Shown piece by piece: positions 16,480-23,859 of a stretch of DNA of 64,000 nucleotides. How positions within the stretch are numbered: position 1 is the stretch's first letter; each line of letters starts with the position of its first letter. The notes beneath the pieces were generated by a model. The model had not been told where the DNA came from, did not search any database, and was given only the letters and a program-made list of their open reading frames with translations. Both the position numbers and the translations under genes were made by a program. Source of the DNA: Deinococcus cellulosilyticus NBRC 106333 = KACC 11606. GTDB taxonomy: Bacteria > Deinococcota > Deinococci > Deinococcales > Deinococcaceae. The stretch covers positions 89,053-153,052 of the forward strand of contig NZ_BJXB01000015.1 of assembly GCF_007990775.1 (NCBI RefSeq), read 5' to 3'.

Positions 16480-18051
16480 TCAGCCCTTCACGGAACTGCC
16501 CACGGAGTTCTCCACAAAGTAACGCTGGAAGAACAGAAAGAGCAGGATGATGGGAATGGCACTGATCACGGCTCCGGCCAGAATCAGGCCGTAATCGCCC
16601 TGACCTGCGTAGGCCTGACGGAAATTGGCGAGGCCCACCGGAAGGGTCAGGTTGGTGGCCGGATTCTGCACCACCACCGAAGGCCAGAAGAAGTCGTTCC
16701 AGGACCCCTGGAAGGTGGTGATCGCCAGGGTGGCAATGGCAGGCAAAGTCTGGGGCAAAGTCACGTGCCAGAAGCTCTGGAAGGCACTTGCGCCATCAAT
16801 GGCGGCGGCTTCATCCAGTTCTTTGGGGAGGCTCTCAAAGAACTGTTTCATCAGGAAGACCTGGGCACTGCCCACCAGTCCACTGACCACCAGACCCCAG
16901 GGGTTGAAGAAGTTCGGCAGACCGAAGAGTTTCGAGAGGCCCCACAGCCCGTCCCGGAGCAGCAGGAAGTTGCTCAGGAAGGTCACCTGCATGGGCACCA
17001 TCATGGTGAAGAGGACCAGCACAAAGAGCAGGTTCTTGCCAGGGAATTGCAGTCTGGCAAAGGCGTATCCAGCCAGAGAGGCAAACGCAATGCTGGTGAT
17101 GACCTTGACGATGGCGACCAGGAAACTGTTTCCGACCCATCTCAGGAAGATGCTGTTGCCGGTTTCGAGGTCCACAGACTCCCGGAAGGCCCTCAGGTAA
17201 TTGTTGAAGGTGAAGCCCATCACGCCAGGGGTGATGTTGTTGAAGAAGTTCGCCCGTCCGAAACGCTCCACTTTGGTGGGAGGAAGGGTGGAATCGGTGA
17301 GCTGCTGCCCGCGTTCGAGTTCCACATTCAGAGGGGTGCGGTCCAGAATGATGGGGCCATCCAGATAATACTGCCCGTCTTTCTTGATCAGCGAGACCAC
17401 GGTGTCTGCAGGAACGTTGATGCGTTGCTGCTGGGCCTCGGGGGTGTCCAGATGGACTTTCACCACCTGTCCATCCACAACCGCCTGCAGGTCTTCAGAG
17501 AAGGTTCTGGGGGTTTTGGCCCTCACCTTTTCACCCTGCTGCGCTGTCAGGCTGGGGTACACCACGTTCAGGGTGTAGCGGGTGATCGTCCCATCCACCA
17601 GTTTGCCTTCGCGGTCTGGACGCTGGGCATCCTGGGTGTCCACGGCTTTCAGGTCTTTCACCTCAGAGAAGTCTGCAGCGTACACGGGGTCACGCACGGC
17701 ACCAATGCCTGCTCCAGGCTGCAGCCTCAACACCTGCACGGTGGGGGGGGTGACTTCCTGGCCTTTCGGCGTAAAAACACTGACTTCAAATGGAACGGTG
17801 GCTCCAGGGTGCAGTTCCCCAAAGAAGCCTCCACCCCCTCCGGCCACACCCAGACGGTAGGCTGCCCCCATGTTGGTGATGCCCAGTTTGGGCAGGTTCA
17901 GGGTGGGAGGGTATTCCAGGGGGTTGTCCTTGAAGCTGGTCAGGGTGCCCATCAGGAAAGGCCCCAGCACCACCAGAGAGAAGGCGATCAGGATGGTGTA
18001 GATCCACACGGCGCGGGCGACCAGACGGGTCCGGTAATAGGTGGTGTTCAT
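16480..18051 (-). CDS. Sugar ABC permease, MalG type, with 200-residue insertion
   Basis: A 523-residue inner-membrane permease, nearly twice the usual length of about 280. The first helix is at 16-38. A polar, mostly beta-predicted insertion of about 200 residues (70-270) follows, facing the outside by topology. The remaining five helices carry the EAA loop DEAAAIDGASAFQSFWHVTLPQTLPAI that contacts the ATPase. The insertion starts with a glycine run (VAGGGGGFFG). It overlaps the upstream permease gene by 4 bp (ATGA at 18048-18051). No dedicated ATPase is encoded nearby, so a shared MsiK/MalK-like ATPase elsewhere is likely. Confidence 0.85.
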   Translation of the reverse strand: MNTTYYRTRLVARAVWIYTILIAFSLVVLGPFLMGTLTSFKDNPLEYPPTLNLPKLGITNMGAAYRLGVAGGGGGFFGELHPGATVPFEVSVFTPKGQEVTPPTVQVLRLQPGAGIGAVRDPVYAADFSEVKDLKAVDTQDAQRPDREGKLVDGTITRYTLNVVYPSLTAQQGEKVRAKTPRTFSEDLQAVVDGQVVKVHLDTPEAQQQRINVPADTVVSLIKKDGQYYLDGPIILDRTPLNVELERGQQLTDSTLPPTKVERFGRANFFNNITPGVMGFTFNNYLRAFRESVDLETGNSIFLRWVGNSFLVAIVKVITSIAFASLAGYAFARLQFPGKNLLFVLVLFTMMVPMQVTFLSNFLLLRDGLWGLSKLFGLPNFFNPWGLVVSGLVGSAQVFLMKQFFESLPKELDEAAAIDGASAFQSFWHVTLPQTLPAIATLAITTFQGSWNDFFWPSVVVQNPATNLTLPVGLANFRQAYAGQGDYGLILAGAVISAIPIILLFLFFQRYFVENSVGSSVKG

Positions 18052-19250
18052 CTGTTCACCTCGTCTTTGAAGAACTGCCGCTGGACCAGCACCACCAGCA
18101 GGGTGAGGACCGCGAGGATCATGGCTGCAGCACTCGCCATGCCCGCGAGCGAACTTCCTCCACGGAATGAATAATTGTAGATGTAGTAAGAGAGGGTGAT
18201 GATGGAATCAAGAGGGGCTGCATCCCCGATCACCTTCACCTGGTCGAACATCTGCAACGTCCCAATCAGGCTGATGGTCACCGCATAAAAAGTCACGGGT
18301 TGCAGCTGTGGAACGGTCACATACCAGAACTTCTGACCAGGGGTGGCTCCATCGAGTTCTGCTGCTTCATACAGGCTGGTGGGAATGCCCTGGAGACCGG
18401 CCAGAAAGAACAGCATCAGGGTCGGAATGGTGGTGAAGGTGTTCATCAGGATGATGAAGAGCAACGGAATGGGGAGCAAGCCAAAGAGTTTGTCGGTGTT
18501 GTACACCCAGTCGAAATCAAAAGTGGCGACATCTCTGGGCTGAATCCATCCCATGAAGCTTGCGACCAGCACCGCAATGCCCCCGATGGCTGCACTGATC
18601 CACAGCAGGAGAGGATCGGACCAGTGCACGTAGGTCACCCTGCGAATCCGGGCCAGCGCATCGAAAGACGTGGCTTCCCTGTGCTCTGGAACGTAATTTT
18701 TCGCTTCACGCAGCCGCTCGAAAATCACCTGAATGATCTGCGCCACCACCAGCACCACCACAAACAGCACGATGTGCGGGGTGTACTGGGTGAACTGGGT
18801 GGTCAGGTAATTGGCAATCCCTTTCTTCTGAAAGAGCCACAGGAAGACCAGGGTGATCACCACCGAACTGGTGATGGATGGCATGTAGTACGCAGACCGG
18901 AAGAACATCAGACCCCGAATGCGCTGGTTCAGCACCACTGCGAGCAGCAGGGCACCTGCAGTCTGCAAGGTGGTGGTGACAAAGCTGAAGAGCAGGGTGT
19001 TGGTCAAAGCAATTCTGAATTTGTCGTCCTGAAAAATGTTGATGTACGATTTCAAACCCACGAACTTCGGAGGGTTGAACAGGTCGTAATCGGTGAAGCT
19101 GAAGTACACTGCCCGCACAAAACCGTAGAAGAAGAAAACCAGCAGGGTCAGCAGAAAAGGGGCCAGAAAGGCATACGCAGTGAGGGTGTCCCGGCGGACC
19201 CTCATCTTCTCTGGAGACTTGGGGGATGCTTTGACTCGGGTGTTCAACAT
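18048..19250 (-). CDS. Sugar ABC permease, MalF type, with extra membrane segment
   Basis: A 400-residue permease, about 100 longer than common relatives. The extra part (about 155-250) between helices 3 and 4 contains two added hydrophobic segments (VLFVVVLVVAQIIQVI and LLLWISAAIGGIAVLVASFM) around a charged loop. The EAA loop YEAAELDGATPGQKFWYVTVPQLQP is intact. The ATG at 19250 has AAGGAAAAGG upstream; the longer frame to 19337 covers the intergenic hairpin and is rejected. It pairs with the adjacent MalG-type subunit, which also carries an insertion. Confidence 0.87.
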   Translation of the reverse strand: MLNTRVKASPKSPEKMRVRRDTLTAYAFLAPFLLTLLVFFFYGFVRAVYFSFTDYDLFNPPKFVGLKSYINIFQDDKFRIALTNTLLFSFVTTTLQTAGALLLAVVLNQRIRGLMFFRSAYYMPSITSSVVITLVFLWLFQKKGIANYLTTQFTQYTPHIVLFVVVLVVAQIIQVIFERLREAKNYVPEHREATSFDALARIRRVTYVHWSDPLLLWISAAIGGIAVLVASFMGWIQPRDVATFDFDWVYNTDKLFGLLPIPLLFIILMNTFTTIPTLMLFFLAGLQGIPTSLYEAAELDGATPGQKFWYVTVPQLQPVTFYAVTISLIGTLQMFDQVKVIGDAAPLDSIITLSYYIYNYSFRGGSSLAGMASAAAMILAVLTLLVVLVQRQFFKDEVNR

Positions 19251-19270
19251 GACCTTTTCCTTGAGATGGC

Positions 19271-19362
19271 CCTTCTCAGGCACTCCCAATGGGGAACGCC
19301 TGAGAAGGAAAGGAAGGAAGTGGAGGGTGGACCTCACCGCACCTGTGCGAGCGAGGTGAGGT
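19271..19362 (-). promoter_or_regulatory. Two hairpins between binding-protein and permease genes
   Basis: CCTTCTCAGGC (19271-19281) pairs perfectly with 19298-19308, and ACCTCACC (19331-19338) with 19355-19362. On the operon strand neither is followed by a T tract, so they are not standard terminators. As with the REP element between malE and malF in enterobacteria, they may protect the 3' end of the upstream message and raise binding-protein output. Confidence 0.55.
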
Positions 19363-19365
19363 TTT

Positions 19366-20589
19366 TTAGCGTTTCATCACCGAGTTCAGGTCAGCCTGGG
19401 CTTTCTTCAGGGCCTCGTCGGTGGTGGACTTGCCGCTCATCACGGCCTGCAGGGCGGCGTTCACGGGGGTCATCCAGTCGCCACCGTACTGCTTGAAGCT
19501 GTACCCGTACACGTAGCCATCGCTGGCCCCCTGGAACACCACTTTGGCGTTCACAGCCTCCTGGGTGGTCTTGTTGAAGTAGGCGTTGCTCTGCAGGCTG
19601 GTGCGGCTCGGGATCGCCAGACCTTCGGTGAGGATGAACTGCTGGGTTTTCTCACTGGTCAGCAGGTCGAGCACCTTCAGGGCAGCAGCCTGGTTTTTGG
19701 ATTCCTTGTTCACAGCCCAGCCCACGGTGTAGATGAAGTTGCCGCGTTTTTTGGTCTTGTCGTTTCTGGGCAGGGGGGCGGTGCCGTATTTCAGGTTGGG
19801 GGCGTTGTCGCGCAGGAAGCCCGAGATCCAGGCCCCTTCGATGGCCGCTGCGACCTTGCCGCCTCCAAAGCATCCACCAGACCAGCCCTGGGAAAGGTCA
19901 GAGGGCAGAATGGCGGTTTTGTCTTTCACCAGTCCGGTGTAGAAGTTGAAGGCTTCTTTGAACCGGGGATCGAGCAGGTTGCTGTTCCCTTTGGTGTCAA
20001 AGGTTTTCCAGCCGGTGGCAAAGGCGAAAGCACCAAATCGGGCGAAGTCTGCAGGCAGGCAGATGCCGTAATAGTCGTTTCCAAGTGCTTTCTTGACCTT
20101 GCGCAGTTTGTCGGCAAAGGTGCTCCAGGTGTCGTTCTCGTTGGGGTAGGGAACGTCCGCCTCATCAAAGAGGTCTTTGTTGTAGGTGATCGCAAGAGAG
20201 TTGAAATCCTTGGCCACTGCATACACCTTGCCCGAGTCGGTGAAGGCCTTGACCAGGGTGGGCAGGAAGGGTCTGGTGTTCACCTTGCCGTTTAAGGGAA
20301 GAAGTTTGCCGGTCTTGATGAACCCCGGAGCCACGAAGATGTCGATGTACATCAGGTCTCCGGCGGTTCCGCTTGACAGGGCGTTGGTCAGCGCAGCGTT
20401 GAAATCCCCCTGGAAGGGCTCAAACACCGCTTTGATGCCCTCTTTGGCCAGCGCAGGGTTCACGATCTTGTTCAGCAGGTCGTTGACGATGGCCACATCG
20501 GCCCCGGCGAATCCATTGAGCTTCACGACGGTTTCGGCACTGGCGGCACCGGCCAGCAAAGCAGCAGCGAGCAGCAGACTTCTTCTCAT
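19366..20589 (-). CDS. Sugar ABC transporter substrate-binding protein
   Basis: A 407-residue family-1 binding protein with a Sec signal (cleavage after AGAASA, about residue 18) and no lipobox, so it is free or loosely attached outside the membrane. Typical blocks are DLMYIDIFVAPGFI, FNSLAITYNKDLFDEADVPYP, AAAIEGAWISGFLR and a helical C-terminus with GGDWMTPVNAALQAVMSGK. The likely ligand is an oligosaccharide, judging from the debranching-type enzyme in the operon. It lies 45 bp after lacI with AGGAGG upstream and an AACCCC/GGGGTT hairpin in the gap. Hairpins follow it and may stabilise the mRNA. Confidence 0.9.
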   Translation of the reverse strand: MRRSLLLAAALLAGAASAETVVKLNGFAGADVAIVNDLLNKIVNPALAKEGIKAVFEPFQGDFNAALTNALSSGTAGDLMYIDIFVAPGFIKTGKLLPLNGKVNTRPFLPTLVKAFTDSGKVYAVAKDFNSLAITYNKDLFDEADVPYPNENDTWSTFADKLRKVKKALGNDYYGICLPADFARFGAFAFATGWKTFDTKGNSNLLDPRFKEAFNFYTGLVKDKTAILPSDLSQGWSGGCFGGGKVAAAIEGAWISGFLRDNAPNLKYGTAPLPRNDKTKKRGNFIYTVGWAVNKESKNQAAALKVLDLLTSEKTQQFILTEGLAIPSRTSLQSNAYFNKTTQEAVNAKVVFQGASDGYVYGYSFKQYGGDWMTPVNAALQAVMSGKSTTDEALKKAQADLNSVMKR

Positions 20590-20634
20590 GTTTCTCTCCT
20601 CCTATTTGTTCAAACCCCTTATGGGGTTGAGCAA

Positions 20635-21606
20635 TCAAACGGTTGAATCGGGTGGGGGTGCGGTGGTGGTCCCGATCTGGAGTTGCACCGGGACGTACAC
20701 CCCCTGGGGGTCCTCCCCCTCAATGCCGGACAGGGCAAGCTGCACGGCGGCGTGGGCGATGCGGGAAATGTCCTGTGCAATGGTGGTGAGGTTCTGGTTC
20801 GGGAAGGGAAAACCGTCAAAGCCGATCACAGACACATCCCGGGGAACGTTGACCCCGAGGTCCTGCAGTGCTCCAATCGCTCCGATGGCCATTTCGTCAC
20901 TGGCTGCGAAGAGGGCGGTGAAATGGTGTCCTGCTTCCCAGGCCCTGCGAACAGCCCGGTAGGCGTCCAGGGTGTTGAAATGGCCTTCGAGGTCGTGCTC
21001 TGGCTGAAGGTGCAGGCCTGTACCTTTCAGGGCTTCACAGAAACCCTGGCGGCGGTCATCTGCGGCCTGGCTGGGAACCTGGGTGCCCAGAAAGGCGAAT
21101 TCACGGTGGCCCAGTGAAATCAGGTGTTCTGCGGCGAGTTTGCCCCCTTCAAGGTCATCCGGGACCACAAAGAAGTTTCCGGGTTCATGCCCAATCACCA
21201 CAGCAGGAATGTGCTGGGTTTGCAGGTAATCGAGGCGTTTGTGGGTGTGCTGGGCACTGAAAAGCAGCACCGCATTGGGGAGGCGCACATAACTGGAGAG
21301 GTCTTCTTCAAGTTCAATGAACTGGATGCCGAGTTCCTGGGTTTCGCGGGTCAGGGCCCGCCAGATCAGGGCAAAATACGGGCTGATGCGGCTGTCTCCC
21401 TGTCCGATGGAAATGCCGATGGTGTACTTGGAGCGCATGCTCAGCTCACGGGCTGCGGGATCGGGGACAAAGCCCAGGCGGTTCATGACCTCCAGCACTT
21501 TTTCCCGTGTGGCTGCGGCGACGGTGGTTTTTCCGTTGATGACCCGGCTGACGGTGCCTTTGGAGACACCGGACACGCGCGCGATTTCGTCAATGGTGAT
21601 TTTCAT
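20635..21606 (-). CDS. LacI-family repressor of the sugar operon
   Basis: A 323-residue regulator. Its helix-turn-helix (TIDEIARVSGVSKGTVSRVINGKTTV, residues 3-28) and hinge helix PAARELSMR are typical LacI. The C-terminal periplasmic-binding-like domain contains ASDEMAIGAIGALQDLG and VSVIGFDGFP. It is first in the importer operon and probably autoregulates through two TTGTWACCGGTTACAA sites upstream (21623-21638 and 21685-21700), one beside the -10 box. The effector should be the imported sugar or a metabolite of it. Confidence 0.92.
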   Translation of the reverse strand: MKITIDEIARVSGVSKGTVSRVINGKTTVAAATREKVLEVMNRLGFVPDPAARELSMRSKYTIGISIGQGDSRISPYFALIWRALTRETQELGIQFIELEEDLSSYVRLPNAVLLFSAQHTHKRLDYLQTQHIPAVVIGHEPGNFFVVPDDLEGGKLAAEHLISLGHREFAFLGTQVPSQAADDRRQGFCEALKGTGLHLQPEHDLEGHFNTLDAYRAVRRAWEAGHHFTALFAASDEMAIGAIGALQDLGVNVPRDVSVIGFDGFPFPNQNLTTIAQDISRIAHAAVQLALSGIEGEDPQGVYVPVQLQIGTTTAPPPDSTV

Positions 21607-21622
21607 TCTTCCACCTTAGCCT

Positions 21623-21638
21623 TTGTTACCGGTTACAA
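21623..21638. promoter_or_regulatory. LacI operator O1
   Basis: TTGTTACCGGTTACAA, one mismatch from the perfect palindrome at 21685-21700, with a central CCGG. It lies 16 bp upstream of the repressor start codon, inside the leader. Centre-to-centre distance to O2 is 62 bp, close to six helical turns. Confidence 0.75.
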
Positions 21639-21684
21639 AACATGGAGACAGAAGTTGCCGCACCTCTGGGAAAGGGAGCATGTC

Positions 21685-21734
21685 TTGTAACCGGTTACAA
21701 CAACAGTAATAGCACCATCTGCAGGCCCCGTCAA
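21685..21734 (-). promoter_or_regulatory. Promoter of sugar operon with LacI operator O2
   Basis: On the reverse strand, TTGACG (21734-21729), a 17-bp spacer and TATTAC (21711-21706). The perfect palindrome TTGTAACCGGTTACAA (21685-21700) starts 5 bp after the -10 and covers the predicted start of transcription. Repressor bound here would block initiation. Confidence 0.75.
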
Positions 21735-21929
21735 GAGGGGCAGAGATCCCAGAAAAATGAAAATCCTGACAACGCCCTCTCAGAAATCAAAATCCCAGCT
21801 CTTTTTCACTCACTACACTTAGTGGCAGACAGAGCCCATCAGGACAGCTTTACCGCTAATGCAAACACACAAATTCTGGAAACCAAACAAGCTGGACACT
21901 CCTGGCACCCCATGTGCCAGAATTCGACC

Positions 21930-22574
21930 ATGGCTCCTTTACTGATCTTTGACTGCGATGGCGTGCTGGTGGACAGTGAGATCCTCTCCAACCGGGCAGG
22001 TGTGGAACTGCTGGGTGAACTCGGTTTAGAGATCAGTCTGGAAGACCACATCGACCGCTTTGTGGGCAGAAGTGCCGCCGATGTGGAAAAAGAACTCACC
22101 GACCTGCTGGGCCGCCCCCTCCCCGAAAATTACTCCCAGCTGAAAATCCAGCGCACCGCCGAAATCTTCGAACAGGAACTGCAGGCCATCAATGGCATCC
22201 ATGAGGCCCTGGAGAACCTGCCCGGTCCAAAATGCGTGGCCTCTGGAAGCCACCTGACCCGCATCCAGCAATCTCTGCGCCTCACCAGACTCACCCCCTA
22301 CTTTGAGCACATCTTCAGCATCGATCAGGTGAAAAGAGGCAAACCCGCCCCCGACCTCTTTCTGCTGGCTGCGGAAACCCTGGGTTATGCCCCCTCAGAC
22401 TGCCTCGTGATCGAAGACAGCATCACAGGAGTGCAGGCCGCCCGCGCCGCCAACATGCGGGTGCTTGGGTTCACGGGAGGAAGCCATTGCAACCGCACAC
22501 ACGCCCAGAACCTGCTGGATGCAGGTGCAGAGCGGGTGTTTGAGGACATGCGGGGGTTGCCGGGGCTGGTGTGA
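21930..22574 (+). CDS. HAD-superfamily phosphatase (subfamily IA)
   Basis: From the ATG at 21930, 214 residues. Motif I DCDGVLVDSE carries the nucleophile Asp, motif II is ASGS, motif III is KRGKPAPD, and motif IV IEDSITGVQAA holds the Mg-binding Asp. This is the beta-phosphoglucomutase/sugar-phosphatase branch of HAD IA, with a helical cap (about 18-80). Position next to a sugar importer fits a sugar-phosphate substrate, but it is divergent and has its own start. Longer in-frame starts run into the LacI operator region and are rejected. No clear ribosome-binding site is seen. Confidence 0.82.
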   Translation: MAPLLIFDCDGVLVDSEILSNRAGVELLGELGLEISLEDHIDRFVGRSAADVEKELTDLLGRPLPENYSQLKIQRTAEIFEQELQAINGIHEALENLPGPKCVASGSHLTRIQQSLRLTRLTPYFEHIFSIDQVKRGKPAPDLFLLAAETLGYAPSDCLVIEDSITGVQAARAANMRVLGFTGGSHCNRTHAQNLLDAGAERVFEDMRGLPGLV

Positions 22575-22585
22575 GGAGGCCTTTT

Positions 22586-22808
22586 GCCGAGGGCTTAGAG
22601 CCGAGGGCAAAAGACAGAAAACAGTCATGCAGTGTGAAGGGACTCAGGCTCAGGTGCACAAATGTTTCCCGGCTGGGAATGAACATGACCTGCTGTTCAT
22701 CACCCTGCTGCTGGTCTCAAGAAAACAAGACCAGCAGCAATTCTTTTGTCAGCTTCTTGTGCAGGACAGAGGGGTGTAGCTCTCGGCCCTCGGCTCTCGG
22801 CCCTCGGC
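22586..22808. repeat. GCCGAGN-repeat inverted arms enclosing a hairpin module
   Basis: The left arm TTTTGCCGAGGGC starts at 22583 and the right arm GCCCTCGGCAAAAG ends at 22813. Both are extended by GCCGAGN heptads (22586-22608, 22781-22808), about 170 bp apart. Inside are a short stem around 22679-22700 and the terminator at 22706-22746. No protein is encoded. The outline resembles a small inverted-repeat element, but no transposase-type ends or target duplication could be shown. Confidence 0.65.
22706..22746 (+). terminator. Terminator downstream of HAD gene
   Basis: TGCTGCTGGTCT (22706-22717) pairs perfectly with AGACCAGCAGCA (22728-22739), 10-nt loop, followed by ATTCTTTTG. It lies between the convergent HAD and binding-protein genes. 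Confidence 0.75.
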
Positions 22809-22832
22809 AAAAGGCTGCTCGCAGCCTTCCCC

Positions 22833-23780
22833 TTACCTGATCCCCTTCGTCAGGTACGCATTGCTGTAGAAATCACTGGCCTTTGCAGTGGCAGGCACTT
22901 TGCCCAGGTTTTTCAGGACATTCACGGCTTTTGCCCAGGAACTGGGGTCGCTGTAGCCCAGCGCGGTTTTGTTGGTGTAACTGCTGCGCATCAGGTTGAT
23001 GGAGGCGTTCAGGACGCTGATGTCTCCTCCTGCGCTGCCGAAGTACTTCTTGCCGACCTCAAAAGCTTTCTGGGGGTTGCTCACGGTGTAGGCCAGACCC
23101 TTCTGGGTGGCCCTGAGGATTTTCTGCAGGGTCACGCGGTCTTTCAGCAGACGGTCAGACACGATCACGCCGTTTCCCACCATCGGGTAAGCACTGGTGA
23201 GGTCCAGGGTGTTCACCTTGGTGTTCTGCTGCCTCAGGATCAGGGGCTCATTGTTGATGAAGCCGAGTGCAGCGTCCACCCGCCCGGCTTTCACGGCCTC
23301 AAGCTGGGTGAAGCCGATGGGGGCAATCTGCAGGTCGGTTTCCTTGATCTTGTTCTTGGCCAGCAGGGCCTGCAGGGCAATGTAGGATGCTCCGAAAGCT
23401 CCAGGAATGCCCAGCGTTTTGCCTTTCAGGTCACTGGCCTTCACGATGTCCTTGCTCGAAAGGCTGAAGATGGTGACGGGAAGCTTCTGGTACATGGCCA
23501 GCACGTATTTCACCTTCGCACCCTGGGCCTGTGCGAAGATGGCGTCTTCAGCATCGCCCACCACGGCGTCAATTTTTCCCTGCAGCAGGAGGGGCATCAG
23601 TTCAGAGACAAAACCGTGTTTGAATTCCACTTCAAAGCCCTCTGACTTGTAGTGACCCATGGCATCAGCAGCATAAAAAGGGGTGAATTGCACGTTGGGG
23701 ATGTAACCCAGACCGATGGTCAGGGGTTTGGCAGCTGCCACACCGGTCAGCAGCAATGTTAAGAGCGCGGCATGTTTCAT
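22833..23780 (-). CDS. NMT1/ThiY-like ABC substrate-binding protein
   Basis: A 315-residue binding protein with a Sec signal (to about residue 17, GVAAA). Family blocks are IGLGYIPNVQFTPFYAADAMGHYKSEGFEV, GDAEDAIFAQAQG, LKGKTLGIPGAFGASYIALQALL and FINNEPLIL. The fold is shared by thiamine-precursor, sulfonate and nitrate binders, so the ligand is open; no TPP riboswitch precedes it. A TACAAT box lies 7 nt before the ATG with no ribosome-binding site, so it is probably transcribed as a leaderless mRNA separately from the upstream ATPase-permease gene. Confidence 0.85.
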   Translation of the reverse strand: MKHAALLTLLLTGVAAAKPLTIGLGYIPNVQFTPFYAADAMGHYKSEGFEVEFKHGFVSELMPLLLQGKIDAVVGDAEDAIFAQAQGAKVKYVLAMYQKLPVTIFSLSSKDIVKASDLKGKTLGIPGAFGASYIALQALLAKNKIKETDLQIAPIGFTQLEAVKAGRVDAALGFINNEPLILRQQNTKVNTLDLTSAYPMVGNGVIVSDRLLKDRVTLQKILRATQKGLAYTVSNPQKAFEVGKKYFGSAGGDISVLNASINLMRSSYTNKTALGYSDPSSWAKAVNVLKNLGKVPATAKASDFYSNAYLTKGIR

Positions 23781-23787
23781 GGGTTAC

Positions 23788-23793
23788 ATTGTA
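23788..23793 (-). promoter_or_regulatory. Leaderless -10 box, binding-protein gene
   Basis: TACAAT on the reverse strand, 7 nt upstream of the ATG at 23780. The -35 is weak. Transcription would start at or next to the ATG. Confidence 0.55.
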
Positions 23794-23859
23794 CGATTCC
23801 CTCAGATTCCCAAATGGAAGTTGCCTGAGTTGACACTGCAGCCCATTCACGTTTTGTTG

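Noticed and set aside
16450..18174. 574-codon forward frame over the MalG-type permease
   Set aside because: Antisense shadow; the reverse strand encodes a complete permease with the EAA motif.
21642..21929. Upstream extension of the HAD phosphatase
   Set aside because: It would start inside the LacI operator region and place about 96 unrelated residues before the nucleophile motif, which is normally at the N-terminus.
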